Positions 36,253-50,890 of a stretch of 64,000 bases of DNA are shown piece after piece (within the stretch, counting starts at the first letter, position 1; every line of letters starts with the position of its first letter). The position numbers were made by a program, and so were the translations under genes. This DNA comes from Nautilus pompilius (lineage: Eukaryota; Mollusca; Cephalopoda; Nautilida; Nautilidae), in NCBI GenBank assembly GCA_018389105.1, contig JACATO010000589.1, positions 1,414,001 through 1,478,000 on the forward strand, given 5' to 3'. The notes under the pieces were generated by a model, which searched no databases, was not told the DNA's origin, and saw only the letters and a program-made list of their open reading frames with translations.

Positions 36253-39200
36253 GTAAGTGCAGGTAAGTCTTGCTCACCACTACAAGATATTCGGAGAAGA
36301 GCTAGTAAAACTTAGGAAAAATCTGCATAAAAGTTTATCAGCTGTCATTAGACGTACTTATGTACGGCCAAACCACCATGAGAGATTCGTTGCTTATTAA
36401 GATATATTCTCTAGAAATTCGCATTTGGATAATTTTATTTTAGTTTTATGCGGTGCATTATCAAAGAAACATCAACGGTTCTAAAATAGTTACCCAATTA
36501 ACACCTAGAAGTGCTTCAATAAAACGGTTTTGCAGACAAGGTAATCATTAATCGTATTAGCTAGAAACATTAACTGCAAGCCTACATAACCTCATTTCAG
36601 CGAGAAGCATATTTTAGGAGAATAGTATTAATACTTGAGATTATTTCTAAAAGCTGACGAAACAATTAGAATTTATTGTGAATATTAAACAGTGCTTCTG
36701 GAAGTGGCCTTAATTTGTATCAGCAATTTACTTTCTGCCACTTAGAAGGTCTGGATTAAAGTCTAAAAATAAAACATTTTTCTAAAATCATTTTAGCGTA
36801 GGTCAGATGCTATTTGTTGAAGAATGACAAATTTTATGATAAACGGAAAGCAGTATGGTTTATGAAAATAGAAATTCTGGATTATGAATAATCGCTTCAA
36901 GTTTTACGATATATCGGTTATTTTTTATTTATCTGATTCAAAGGAATGAAGTCGTAATTTCAAAGCAAATCCGTTGCAGAGAAGCTATTTCTAAGTAAAT
37001 TACCTAAGATATCGAGGTTTTGAAATAAAGAAACTTGAAGAATGATTAAATATCGTAATCAAGTAGATTTCAAATAAAATGAATAGTCAGCCTTAAGACT
37101 TCAAGCTTAAAACACGTAATTAAGCAATACGATGGATAATAGATCGCTGTTTTACCATCTAGTTGATTTAGATATTTAATAAACTTAGAAAATGATATTT
37201 TCTCTTCGTCCCTTTTAAATTATATATATATAGTGTTTTAATTTGTCGAAAATTCCAAAGCTAAAAATCTATACATTCAGCCCAAGATATTAGCAGCCAA
37301 AACTCGTAGCATCACACAAATCTTGTTACGTGTGTGCGGTGTAGTACCGTGTATTAGCACAGGGAGAGTGCTATTCCGCAGGCTTAAATGAATCAGTAAA
37401 AACCACCGAAACAAATAAAAGAGAGCAAAAACATTACAATTTCTTCCATATATTAACGAAAGGCAAAAATAAATACCGCCGTTCGGCATCTAAAGGAGAG
37501 AACAAAGATTGTGGCATTTTAAATAATAATTTTAAAATGTTCACTACAACTGAAAGTTTGTTGTTTTTTCGCTTTCATGGGCTATTTCTATAAAATTGTT
37601 GAAAAACCTGAAACAATCGATAAAGTCATGATCATTTATTTTCCTTGGTGCCATAAATAATCATTTGATTAACTTTACGTAGCACGTGAATGACAAATGC
37701 AAAGTACAGGTGGCTTTCTTTTTCTCTAAGGCACTTGGGAAAGAGCAAGAAATGTACTTTTTGTCCGGTGAAAAAATCATTCGAGTGCTGATGAATTATT
37801 ATCTTGATGCTAGCACAAATAACTTGAAAAAAATTAAAATACAAATGTGGAAATTCAAAACACTCAGTCACTTCACTGATCTCCCAGAGAGCAACGGAAT
37901 TAGGTAAGGCAACGGAAAAGTCGTAAATTCAACTTTGATTAATAGAATTTAAAGGCTGACTGCAGCCATAAACATTAAACAAAAATAAAAAAATGATCTG
38001 TAAAATATGATTGATTGCTTCATAAAAATGTGCTGGAAGCGGTCACCTCCGCGATCAAACGTCATATACATAAGTTTTATGGTGCCTTTGAATGTCCGCT
38101 AGATGTGTCAGAAAACTTAAAATTTGAAAATTTTTTTGAAGTTGCTTTTAATGAAATATATATCAATCAGTCTTGTTCAGTTTTACGAATGTGCTCAAAA
38201 TTATTGCATCAACCAAAATATGTTTGATTTTTAAAGTGCAACTAAAGCAAGGTTAACTTTAACCAGTTTGTGAGTTATTCTCTATGTATTTGGTTTGCTA
38301 ATCAGCAAACTTTACTTCGGAGAACACTGCAAGTGTGCATTCATTAATGTGTACTGTTTTACTACATCTCCACAAGAAATCAATGCATTAAGGAGGATGT
38401 TTAGCGCAAAGAATATGAATATCGAACAATGCCTAACTGTCTTTAGATTTAAAATACATTTTACAATGTAAGAAATGACAATTGCTGAATATTTTGCTTA
38501 AAAACATAAGGCACTGCAATAACATTGTGTTTAAAAAGTTTTACTTTACTTTTGTCTGCATTGAAACTGCAAAAACATTTACCTGCAAAATAAATAAATA
38601 TTTGTATTTTCAGCATCATGATAAATCTTTTTACATCAGGTGACACACAACGTCACATTGACGTTCAAGAGGAGTCAGCTAAAAAATATTGGTTAAAAGC
38701 AAAACAATAACTGCCTGTTTGTCATGCGGTTTTTAAAAAAATTTTTAATTTTCACAGGAATTTACGGAAACAGAAAAGAGTTGAAATAAAAAAAATATAT
38801 ACGAATAATTTTAAATGTCATGACAAGAAATTAAAAAAAAAATTTTAAATATAAAAAAATCATAAATAAAAAAATATATATATTTACAAAAATTTAGTAA
38901 TGATGAAAGTGCATACACACGCATATCAGTCAATACCACAACATTCAATTAAATAAAGGAATCAAATTTGAATAAAGGAACAATAATAATAACTAACCGA
39001 AAAGAAAGTGCCCAAGCTGATACACAACCTTTTTTTTTCTTATTTTTATAATAATAATAATATCCTTTTAAAATGTTTAATTTTGTTCAAATTAATAAAT
39101 ACAAATCGTTTAACATAAAAATTAGGCGAGATAATGTAGTAGACTAAATGTTTGCATTTTTCGCTTTTGACAGATACTCGTCATTTTTCAAACGTAATGT

Positions 39201-42200
39201 GTAAGTGTCTTCGGAATTACTTTTTGAAACAACTGTGAAAGATTCTTACGAGCCGGTTTCGTAGATTTATAATATTTAATTTTTAATTTAAAAAGTTTTA
39301 ACGCAATGTGTCGAAATTACACATTTTAAAATATAAAAAGTAAAAAGAAATCAATTCGTAAACAGCACCGTTTGGATATTTTTGATGAGTACTAAAATCA
39401 TTGAAATATTAAGTGTGAAGAAGAATATTTATTAAGCTTCCCACGAACTGAATATTTATCTCTTTTTATTTTTGTAATTATAAAAAGGGGATAAATAATG
39501 CATGAATACAAAATACGAGAGAATAAAATTTAACAAAATAAAATTTTTATGTCAATTTATAAAAATGTTTATTTTTTGTACATTGGGGTTATTTAAAAAT
39601 GATATAAATCTTGTATATATTTTTCTTTTATTAAAGTACTTATTATAAAGATTGTAATCTTGACTCTTATTTGATGTAAGATTATTCTCTATATATTTAA
39701 GATATTCAGGCGTCAGTTGGAAAATTTATGAAGTGTAGAACTTGTATACTACAGGAATAAAAATATCATTCATTTTAAGGAATAAAAGGCCTAGATAGAA
39801 TAATTCAAGAAAAGCATGCATCGTTTAATATTGTGTAATTAGAGGCCTGTTAGTTATCATTTAATGAAAAAACATTTTTGAATGTTCCACAAGGTGGCTA
39901 ATTCTAAAATCACCCCAGGAAATATGTTGATACTAGCTTTAGGTTTCGATCAATGAACACAAATAATGTAAACGTTAGCCTTGTGAATAGGATGTAATTA
40001 AAATGGCAGTTTTAATTAATTACCGTAAAATTTTATATAGTTAAACTTTCCTTTTATTGTTTTTCTTGTAAAACAAAACTCACAATTTGGTAGAAGTTAT
40101 ATATTACACATATATGTATATGCACTACAATTTTTATTATATGAATTAAACTAAATTCTTTGTTAAATATCAAATATATCTCGATTGATACAATTTGCCA
40201 TTTTAATTTAAGTGAAAAAGTTTTGAATTAAATGCAAAATAATTATGAACATAAAACACAAACATCTGCTGTTCAATACAATTACTAAATTTTAAAAGGG
40301 ATTACCCACAAGTAATTACTGTTTAAATATTTAATTATAGAATATGTTATTTAGAACTCTATTAAACAAATTAAGAAAAAACGATAATTCACCGATATTT
40401 TGTATAAATATCAGTGTCCATAAACAGCAACAACATATAATGTTGAATGTAACATGATAGCTTTATTTCATAACAGTTTATATTTCTATACCATGGGCAT
40501 TATTATATTTTCTAACTCAAATGTGTATACACATTTCAAAGGACAAATTTGTAAAATAAATTATGTTTAAAAAATAAGTTAATGATGCATTGGTTAAAAA
40601 TTACATAAAATCATGTAATTAAAAAAGCTATTTTACTTAATATTTTTATTTAGAGAAATGCGAAGAAAATATATGCTGTATAAATTTTAAGGTCTCCTGA
40701 CAAACCAACCAGTTGATTCCGGTATACAAGATGTGTATGAATCATTCTTTTCTATCTTTTTTAAAATTCAAATTAAACTAACGTCTTTTAAAAAATGCAT
40801 ACAATAGATTTAAAATCAAATTAATGTTTTCGATAGTTTTCGCTCCACATAATCACCAGTTTGCACCTTTATTCCTGTTAAATAGAAGAGCAAAAAATCT
40901 TTGAAATGTTCAGATAGGGAGTCTCAGTTTTCCGATTACCATTTAAAGCTACAGATTTCACTTTTCTGTCATTTTGTGGTTTTATTGATAATTTAGAATT
41001 ATCTGCTTTTATTTAACTTTCTATAATTTTAAAGTAATGATGATCTTTTGAAAATGAATAGGACTGTTTAAAAAACTGTGTCACTTTTCATATATTAACT
41101 TTAATGCCAGACTCGCAGAACCAAAATGCCATGTTTACTTGACCTTTTCACGCAGCCATCATAAGAGTAAGGATCTCAGAAGAACCGGTAAATATTCCTA
41201 GCAGCATTGATCAAGCAAATACGTATAAAAGTTCCTCTAGCTTGCTTCTAATTTACAACTGACAAACTTCCTGCACTAAATCAACCTAATCAGCATTTCT
41301 CCATCAAGTATAAGCTTGTAACAAACTCAGTCAGCTTCGTATGAGAAAATACATCATTGCACCGTCTATTGGAGACACTTTTCTGGAAACCAGTAAACGT
41401 TCAAACCAGATTTTCTCTTTTAATTAAGAAAAATTTGGCGAAGCATATCCTCTAACTGGGAAGCGCCGTGTCCATCATGGAGATGAATAGACAACGCTCT
41501 CTAGTGGCTAACGGCGACACAACGCACTTTCGCCAGGGTTATCTCCGTTTGTTGAAACTGATTTACGACATAACAACTGAAATATATTTTGAAAATCAAA
41601 AACACACTTTTAGGGAACGTAATAACAAGAAGTAGAATACACATAAGGCTTTTGTTTAAGGTGTATTAAATTAATTATGGAATTTGATTAGATGGGATAA
41701 AAAAAACCTTTTTATTTTAAATTGTAAAATAAGATAAACAAATAAATTTTTTTAAAATAAAAAATTAAAAGCTGATATTCTGTATGCATTTCTAATTATA
41801 ATATGTAACCGGAGAATTTATGCAAAAACACAAGTTCTGATGATGAATCTAGAAATAACCATAAATTTTATGGTGGATCTGTATAAATTGTTTACCTTTG
41901 TAACGTTAAACTTTGTTAAAATCAATGGCAAATTTTAGTATTATTAACCTTTTTTAATAAAGCTTTATTCAAAATTTCTAAAAAAGAATAATTATATTAC
42001 TATATATATATGCATTTTGAAATATCTTTTTTATTTGATTAATTTGTTTCCTGCAAGATGTATTACCTCTGTCAGTACCTAAAGAACGAACAACTTTACA
42101 TGCAGGTGATCAGTTCCGTTTTACTTCGTGAAAACACAGATGTTACATCATCGGTAGTAAGGGATATTCACTGACAGTGAAGCTAATTTTTTACAGTAAA

Positions 42201-45170
42201 CCTAAAAATATTTAGGATTCTTAACAAACGAATGAGACTAAATGAAAATGATAGCATCATGAACATTTTTCTCGTAATTATTTCAATTAATGTGCACTAA
42301 AAGTAATATTATTTTTCATTTAACTGTGGTTTATTTCTTTAGTTTTAGTTTAATTTTCGAAACAAAAGTAAATCCACGTATAAAGCAGTTGGTAAGCCAT
42401 TTTTTACAGGAATTCCATTTGAGGATGTTCATGGTCGTTTTACAAATTCAGATAAAACTTAACGATAAACGACAATTTATTTGGCTTTCCATTTGAATTT
42501 GTTTTCTCTCATCAACTATACTTTCTTCCCAAAGAGAATAAGGAAATATGAGCATTCAAAAGAATACTGTGAATTAAAATAAACTTTATGATACGTAATT
42601 TACCAAATTGAAAAAAAAATAAAACAAAAGTTATTTCCTCAAATATTTCAAACGTTAAATATATATATATATGTTCTTAGTTAACTCAGCTCCGCCTTCT
42701 TTCGTCGGATTCGGCAACTTTAACCTGTTAAAAAAGGAAACGGGAAGTTTAGACGAAAATTTATTCACGGACAGCTGCAAACATGTCCGCGTTACCATGA
42801 TAAAAAAGACGTTAGATTCTCATCTATATCTTTGTTCATGCAGAGTAATCAGGACAATACTTTATCTGGGAAGTGGGAAATGTCAGATTCGTTGAAAAAC
42901 CCCCATGTAGGTGTTGCGCATTACAATAAATGGTATTATACTACAACTTCTATTTTCGAAAAGCGAACGCTCGTCGTGTGTAATATCTTTCCATTGTCGA
43001 ATGACAGCCAGCGATTATTCGTCAGCATGAGCAGTAGGCTAATCCCGTTAGACTACTCATTTCGTTTCAGAGGTAAATATATAAACAACAACAAAAAAAC
43101 AATTAAAATAACATTTTTTGCATATTTTTAAGATTTTTTGCACAAAATATCCCTATTCTTTTGGAGAGGGAGTTCACAAAAAGTTCCAGTTTACGCCGTA
43201 ACATAACATATTTATTTTAAAACATTCAGTTCTCCCTGAAAATTTTATTTAGCTGTACATAAGTTAGACTAAAGCTAATAGAACAGACCTGCAGTCTTGG
43301 TAACACTGTACATCATCTCTGCAAAGGAATAGATTAAAAATAATAAAGTTTCTGATACTCATTGTTGAGGAAAAGATTAGCAATTGGGTGGAATATAGAT
43401 TTAAACTACTGAGTCAGAAGATGTTGGAGGGTCTGTTTTCTAACAAAGACTCACTTGTTTAGAGTCAGTGTTGAAGAAGTAATTTCACTTTCAAAGTTTG
43501 ACAAAAAGTAATATATGTTGGTTTTTTTGTCTACTTGTTTACAAGAATAAGAAAGGGAACACAATTCCAAAAATAATGTTTATCTTCTCAAACATAAATC
43601 AATTTATCTTATGCAGAATTTTTAGTGCACATTCTACATAAAATATTAATTTTCATTCATCAATTCTATTTGCCATTCGTTCCATTTGTACCTGAAACCG
43701 ATAAATTCGGTTTTGCTTTTCTCATACATAATTTTATCAGTAGATATTCGTTGAGAAGAAAGTAGGGGATTCATTGAAGATTTATCCCCTTACTGTTCGA
43801 ATGCCGATGTTGTCGTCATAAGAGTAAATATTTAAAATGAATTTCAGTAAGCAAATATAGGTAATGGTTTACTTGCATTGCATTAACAGATGAAGGATTT
43901 TTTTACATTTGACATTTCCTCACCGTAGATAAATAAATAAGTAAAATTCATAGTCATTTTAATTATATTCTCATCAGAACGCTAACCCCCAACAAACAGG
44001 GTGAGTTTTGTAGATTTAAGTGTCTCCTTTAACATAATAATCTAAGATACATAGTTTTATTTCGTAGAAACTAATATTTCTCAAAGTATCTTTCAGTGAT
44101 AATATTTGTAGTATGTCTGAAGGAAAACAAACCCAAAGATAAACAAGAACCATTATAATTGCATCATGTGGAATAAAATAAATGATGAAATTTTTCCAGA
44201 AAGGTGAACCTAATACAAATTCCGTCACATAAAAGAAGGGAAAATGTGTGTCGCTTGTTGAAAATATCACATATTACACTTTTCAATATTATTTTACATA
44301 ACTTAGAATCCTTTGTTTTTAAAGATCGCTATTCAAAGATCCAGGATACTTAAAAGCGTTTAGATTAATTCATCTGTTAACCTGTAACAATGTCAGATAA
44401 CTTCGATCTATTGCAAAGACATCACCGACTGAAGTAACTCTACAAAGTTAAAACGAAAAGTAAAGTTTGACTGAAGTCTTTTTTGGGGGAATCAGAATTT
44501 ATCATATTTTCCTAATTTCTTTCCTAAAGGCAAGAATTCGAAGAAAAACATCGCAAAGAAAGTGAAGCGAAAAAAACAAAACGGTGAACGATACGGTTCA
44601 CTGCTAATAATTTCAAATTCTACGAATAGGATTTTTTACGAAGTGAATAATAAAAAAAAAAGATGAACAGCTCCTTTGTGAAGAAACAATGAATGTCTCC
44701 ATTCGCATGAAAGAAGCTGAAGTAGCACGAATTCTGTACATTTGTAAAACGAAAGTTGAACACAAATTAAAGAAACAAGTGGAGCATAAACAAAATCTGA
44801 TGTGGCGTACATCATCTAAATTCCATTGTTATTGTCTGAGGGTATACAGCTGAATGAGAATCCGTTTGGAGAGGAGTTAGTAGCTGCTTGTCAGCTTCAA
44901 CACGCCTGCAACAGCATAAACCTGACGTCTTCACCATCAGTGTGCTCTATCGATCCGATCAGTAATCATTGTCTTTGTGAAATGATAGTTCGCGTGCTCC
45001 ACTATTTGCTTCCGCAGGCTGCCAATGGCTCCATCCACTCAGTGTGTGTTCATCAACGCAATTAATGGACTTTCGTGATCTCATTACCAGTTTTCCGATT
45101 CCGAATATAATTAAGTCATATAAACAAACAAGATTTCCGTAAAACTGCTGTGTGTGTTTTTTTTTTCAAG
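36253..45170. other. Long AT-rich intronic stretch
   Basis: Nearly 9 kb of very AT-rich sequence with homopolymer and TA runs. Small frames at 37277-37489 (-), 37686-37907 (+), 38015-38227 (+), 42671-43131 (+) and 44826-45065 (+) have no motifs. A GC-richer islet at about 41440-41540 includes an inverted CTCF-like TCTCTAGTGG. No transposon was recognised. Confidence 0.35.
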
Positions 45171-45353
45171 TCCGACATTACAGTCATCACCCTGCCAGAG
45201 ATTTCGAAGATTAATTTCCGTTTCTCAGATGATCTACCCTCTTTCTGCTTTTCATTTAATTTAAAACCTGCAAATTTGGAAATGAAATTTACAGTCGAGT
45301 CGATAAACCCAACGATTATCAAATTGTTTGAATGCCACCCATTTCTTTTTTAA
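45171..45353 (+). CDS. Possible terminal exon of an unknown protein
   Basis: A long T-tract ending in CAAG (45151-45170) precedes 60 open codons ending in TAA: SDITVITLPEISKINFRFSD then DLPSFCFSFNLKPANLEM and KFTVESINPTIIKLFE. The alternating polar and hydrophobic pattern suggests beta strands. An overlapping minus-strand frame is also open, the acceptor base before AG is unusual (A), and no domain is recognised. It may be chance. Confidence 0.2.
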   Translation, partial: SDITVITLPEISKINFRFSDDLPSFCFSFNLKPANLEMKFTVESINPTIIKLFECHPFLF

Positions 45354-48300
45354 ATACTATTTAAGAGAAATTCGTGCTTTTAAAATATAAACGAATGTAT
45401 TTGTGCTGAAAAGATTTCAGTATATTTTCTATTGCGTGTGAGCGTTCAAATTTTGTGATTCTAAAGTTAGCGGAAGTTGGACTCAATAAAAATTTGATAT
45501 ATGTGCATTTAAGCATCCGATACTAAAAGTATGTATGGTAACCCTCTGTGTTTTTTTACCACCCGAGGTGCATTTGCATCCTACTACTCTTCAAATCTGT
45601 ATTACTCAGCAGGGGTTGAACCACAGAAGCTGGAACATTATAACTTATTCGTTAATTTAACCCTTTACCCTATTTTGAAATAGGGATGTTGACTAAATAT
45701 ACAGCCAGTCCAATACAAATACTATCCAGTGTTTACAGACCTCGTGGTGGCCTCAGTGAGGTAAAAAGCTGACTTTTTAGACGGGGAAGGGTAAATATGC
45801 CGTATCACCATTTTTTATTCTCTTAACAAATGGGATAAAGAGAAAGAATACAGTTCATTTAACAGAAACTGCAATGTGAAAAATGTACTGGGAGAGCAAA
45901 GGTAGAGTATATGGGACTTTAATTGATACTAATATTTTAGGGGGGGTCGTCCGCTGCTCTCGTTTCGTCGATGTATAACGGTTTATCCTCTGACATAAAG
46001 ATGGAAGACAAAAAAAAAAGAGATTTATAAAATTTTTTTACCTAAACAAAGCACAAAAAACCCGGAAAAGTTGATTTTTAAAACCATATAATTTAATTAA
46101 ACAACGAAATTTAAATGTTCGAATTAAACCTTGCTCTTTTTTTAAATGATCAGGTGTAGAGTCACTTTTGTTTGTGCTAGATTGGGTTTTTTTCGGTATT
46201 TTTCCTTTTCTATCTTTCTTTTTTTTTAAAAAAAAATACTTGCTTATTTAAATATATCTTTACATAGTGCTCTTGCTACATCGGTACTAAACGAGGTGTC
46301 CTTGAGATTTAGACCAATATAAAAGACTATCCTGTGCCTGTCGCAATCACCTCAAAATCGAATATTTATTATGAGTCATTTTAGTTTCTTGTTGTTTTTT
46401 TTTCCTATCAGTTTCGCTTTTCATCGAGCTTCTCCTCTGGCGAGACGGGCCTGCCCGAGAACAGTCAGGCGTAGAGTGGGAGAGGCAGAGACGAACAGCC
46501 AACTAATCCAACGAGCTCTCTGTTTATATACTTCTCGCTGTCTTATGGCGCACTTTAGACACCGCAGCTAGAGGCGTTAATGAATTCCTGTTATCTTCAT
46601 TTCTACAGGTATCACGTTTACTTATGTACCTACGTCGAGGTATTGGCAACGTATCAAATTATATGCTTTTTTGTTTTATATGGCATAACTTTGCTTACGC
46701 CATCTATTATTATTATTAGCTGCCTAATATTTTCTGCTGTTGTTATTATCTATTCTTGCTATGAAAGCCATCTTTCTTTTTAACAGAAATCATTACAATT
46801 GTTAAGGAATTTAAGTAAAATAAAGCAGGTGGAACATTTTTGTAGACTTACAATTATGTTACTGATATAAATTTCAGAAGCTTTTAAATATTATTTTACA
46901 TTTTTTCTATTTTCTTGCATGCTTTCTTTTCCGAATTGTATTATTATCATTATTTTACTTAATGATTTTATATAAAATTAATATTTGAACTATTTTATTA
47001 CTTAAAAATAAATTTATATTCTTTCTTTAGTTTAATTTACAATCAAAATTAGGACTGAAAAAATTACGAGACAGATAATTTAACAAGCCTCTTACCCCTT
47101 AATATATTTTTACTATAATATTATATAATTCTGTTATGGTTTTTTACTCGTGTGTAAACATTAATCTACTTTTCCCTTTTTGCAAAAAATAAATATTTAC
47201 TTTTCTGCTTGTAGTAAATATTACTGGTGCTTAAAACGAAAGGTTATGCTATAGTTAAAGCCATGGTGCTATGCTGACTGAACAGTTGGGGTGGGTTGGA
47301 CGTTTGTTAAAGAGCACTCGTTGAACCGTCTCCATGACGACCTCTATAAGAATGGCGGTGTTACTGGCGTGCCCTGTTCAAACCTCATAAAAACAAGCGC
47401 AGGCAGAGCCGATTCTAACTGTAAAATATGAAACGTTATCAATGATAATGTATTAAACCTAAAGAGTTCACTTGTTGTTTTTTAGTTCCGCCACTTTATT
47501 TTTACAAAGGTTGGAGTGAAAGAAACTGGCTTCAAGAATTTACTTTCCTATCTCCATAAATGAAAGAGCTATTTCGCAAAGAAAGGTAACTAACTGAGTT
47601 TCGTCATAAGATATAAATTCAACAACATCCTCCAAGAAAGTGTATCGCTGAAATAGGATAATTAACATAAATAAATAGCTCTTAAGCAATAGGTGGCGGT
47701 TTGAAGACATCTTTTGTCAATAATATCAAAAAATACCCTAACAAGCAAAACAGAAAACTGAATTAGTAAAAAGTAAAAGCAATAAATGATTTATTAAAAA
47801 TTAAACCACTGTCAATATTTTCACATGCTTATGATCGCTGTCATATACATTTCCAAAAGTTTTTATTATAAAAGAAAGGTGATTTAAAATGCATTTAGCA
47901 GTTAAAGTTGATTTTATGATTTAGAATGGTGAAATATGAATGAATTCAGATGTTGAATAGTCACTCTAAAAGGTGGATAAACTCGCTTGTCTAAATAAGT
48001 TAAATATCTTTTAAACCATATATACTGACCACAAAATTTAAACATTAAGATAGCTATACTTATTTGGCTTTGAATTTAAATTTCATTTTCCTTAATTTGA
48101 AAAACACTGGAAAACGATGTTATTGTCTTTAAAGCTATTATTTCAATAGATTTAACTACAATAGTTAAGGACACATTACCTCTATAGTTATTCACGTGTT
48201 CTGAACTTTAACCAGTTGTGGTAACTGCGACTGTCTCTCCATTAGTTGGGCACTTACTTGCTTTCACTAACCACGGTCATGTAATTGTTTGTCTATGTAT

Positions 48301-49050
48301 TTACAAAGAATGAGAAAGCTCATCACATCTATGTTTCATATGCAAGACATTACATTTAGAAAGATTTTAACTCTCTCACTCTCTCTCAAAAATTCAAGCA
48401 ATAATTTATACTTATTAACAAAACAGAAAATACTTATTAAAGTTTTATAATTGGCAGCAGTTATTAAAAATGAAAAACAAGTGTTACGCTTTATGAAATT
48501 CATCTAAATTAGCATAACAGACTAAATAAATGAGACAAAATTTATTATTTCGCATTGGATGCTGAAATAAATATTTTTTAATGTAATGTGATGTAAGACA
48601 ATGCTATATTTACATGCTTGCTTCACATAATAACAAAAACCTCAATGTAATATGGTTTGTAAAATTTTTACATTAAGTGGCAGTGTTGTTTAGAAAACAA
48701 ATTGAGTTTTAGCTTAATTTTGCACAGAAAAATACGTCGTGGCTTAAGATAATAGTAATTTGAGGTTTAGTGAAATCAGTAGATGAAACAAAACCGTATT
48801 ACAAATATAATGTGTAGCTTTTTGTAGGTGATACATTGCCACATTGTATTAAAGGTATATTTTAAACGTACCAGAGACAGCAGTCAGTAGAAGAAAAGTA
48901 ATTTTTAATTAAATTTCAATAACGAAGATATCACGAAAAAGGATTCATTAGGTAGTATTAAGCACATGTTAAAGATGTCGGAAAGGTTGGCTTTGTTTAG
49001 TTTTGGCTTATACGTAAATCACCAACATCTTTGTATATTTATGTAAATAA
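45354..49050. other. Intronic DNA, no supported gene
   Basis: Mostly AT-rich. GC-richer islets occur at 46.42-46.57 kb and 47.27-47.42 kb, the latter with AGAATGGCGGTG, a YY1-like site. A 67-codon frame at 46580-46783 has a TM-like hydrophobic run; see the rejected list. Confidence 0.35.
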
Positions 49051-49165
49051 AGAAATAAAATCCAGCATCTGTGTCCGGAAACATATACAAGAACTCTTTA
49101 TTTTTAGATGTGGGAGGAAACAATACTATTCAGCGAGGCGGCCGGCTGACGGAAACCATACCAGC
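49051..49165 (-). mobile_element. SINE-like repeat, 3' part (copy 3, inverted)
   Basis: On the minus strand, GTTTCCTCCCACATCTAAAA followed by ATAAAGAGTTCTTG (49089-49121) matches the tails of the copies at 21.95 kb and 30.7 kb. A CAGCCGGCCGCC stretch lies just upstream of the tail. Ends are uncertain and the head was not found. Confidence 0.5.
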
Positions 49166-50159
49166 GAAGCATCGTCTTTGTCTATTTTTCAATAGCATGT
49201 GCTGTTTAAATTCGGTGTAAAGATCGTCTGTTTTTTTTGTATCGATCATTAATGATGGTGTATAGATTATTACAGAGTTTGTAGAAATTGCATTGGATTT
49301 TAATATCTTATTAGATCAGTATTTGCCAGCTTATTAACAATTAAGACTGTTTTTCCGCATTGATTATAACAGATTTGTTTATCACAGTTTTATTTATTTT
49401 GCAAACATCGATTTTAATGATTTTATCCGAGCAGCAGCTTTTAGATATCTGAAGGGGTTTGGATCTACACCATTGGTAGTGAATACAAAAATTTCTGGAA
49501 ATTAATAGTATCATTAAAATAATTAGTCAAAATAAATTTTTCTCGAAACATTGAACATATTTCGTTTTCGTGGAAAATCGTTAAAATTTATTTTAATATA
49601 GATTATTTAAACAAAAAGAAAATCTTTACACATTTGATCAGCAAGAATTTTAGACCATTAAGCTAAATATCCCTACTGATGACACCATCTTATCGATCTT
49701 TGCTCTTTGCACTTAGTAGGAAACTTAGTATTTCATTGCTATTTGTTATTTATTTATTTATATAATTTTCTCATTTTTTATTTCTCTTGGGTTTTCGCAA
49801 AGCTATTTTAAATCCGATTTTATATGAACAAAAATAGAACATCAGCAAAACTCTGCTATTTTCTGACTCCAAAGTTTATTTCAGAACAGTCAGTAAAATA
49901 ATAACAAGATTTCCCAATTTCTTAATCCATCGTTTATGTTACAACTAACAAGTATAAACGGTTTAGACACAAGTTTTTTTGATAATTCTCTGTATCTGTA
50001 ACTGCCTTGAGACTACGATAAATGTCAGCTAAAATATATAAAATATTGGAAATAATTACGGAAACACACACACAGAGGATAATCGGAAACATATATAATA
50101 CGTACGCAATGCATTATGAAAGAAAATATACGAAACAAGATACGTTGTACTGTGAAATA
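49166..50159. other. AT-rich intronic DNA
   Basis: Nothing recognisable. Confidence 0.4.
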
Positions 50160-50890
50160 TTATTTGGTATGTGAGCTTTTTGCTTTATACGGAGCATAGC
50201 ACATTGGTTCCATGTTCTCAGACAGGTTATCAATGTGTGACTGAAATGTTGATCCAAATAACCTGCAGAAATTTTCACAATATCCAAGGTGTTTGGATGC
50301 TGTCCTCGTAGCCATTTAACTTCATGCAGTCTCAATATTGTGCATATCAGGACTTTGTGGCAACCAAAGCATCTCTGTGAGTGTTTCATCAGCATCTTTG
50401 TTCCCAATAGTTTCTCTCAACAGTTTTTGTGTTTTGGGATCACTGTCGTGTTGGAAGATGAATTCTCGCTTATCTTCCTAGGAGAATTTCATGATAGATG
50501 AGAACCTGCCAGCACCTGTTGTTAATCAGTATATCTTTGATTATTCTGCAAATCTCTGACATCCCTGGCCAATGTGCAGCCCTGCACTTGTAATGGTCCA
50601 CCCCATATTTCACAACAGCTGTTGTATACTGACGGTTATACCGCTCCCTGGTCCGACTTTGAACAAATTGTCACTGGTTATTGCTAAACAATTCAAACTA
50701 TAACTCACCTGTAAAGACACCCTCTTCCAGGTTTAGTCATCCCACTGCTCCATTTATGCTTCTCCTTTGCTTTCTTTTCCTAAGTAAAGGTTTTGCACAG
50801 CTACACATCCACTGAGACTTTTTACTGTTCTTGAAGAAACGATAACACATGCACTTGAAGCTAAATCATATGCAAGATCCTCACTGGCTC
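50160..50890 (-). pseudogene. Decayed Tc1-like transposase
   Basis: Reading leftwards, PLLRKRKQRRSI near 50770 matches the DNA-binding-domain end of Tc1 transposases. WKRV then FTGEL (near 50720) corresponds to W-x-x-V-x-FTDES, with the first catalytic Asp replaced by Gly. FQHDSDPKTQKLLRET and WLPQSPDMHNIE (about 50440-50320) match the F-Q-Q-D-N-D-P-K-H and W-P-x-Q-S-P-D-L-N-P-I-E blocks and keep the second Asp and the Glu. The end LSENMEPMC then YAPYKAKSSHTK with its stop at 50160 matches the family C-terminus. Several stops and frameshifts plus the lost Asp make it inactive. Terminal inverted repeats were not located. Confidence 0.88.

Noticed and set aside
46608..46782. TM5-like hydrophobic run (YQIICFFVLYGITLLTP..) after an acceptor-like CTACAG
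   Set aside because: It would place TM5 between the TM3 and TM4 exons of the receptor. The run is AT-rich with many Ile/Phe codons and has no donor of quality, so chance is more likely.
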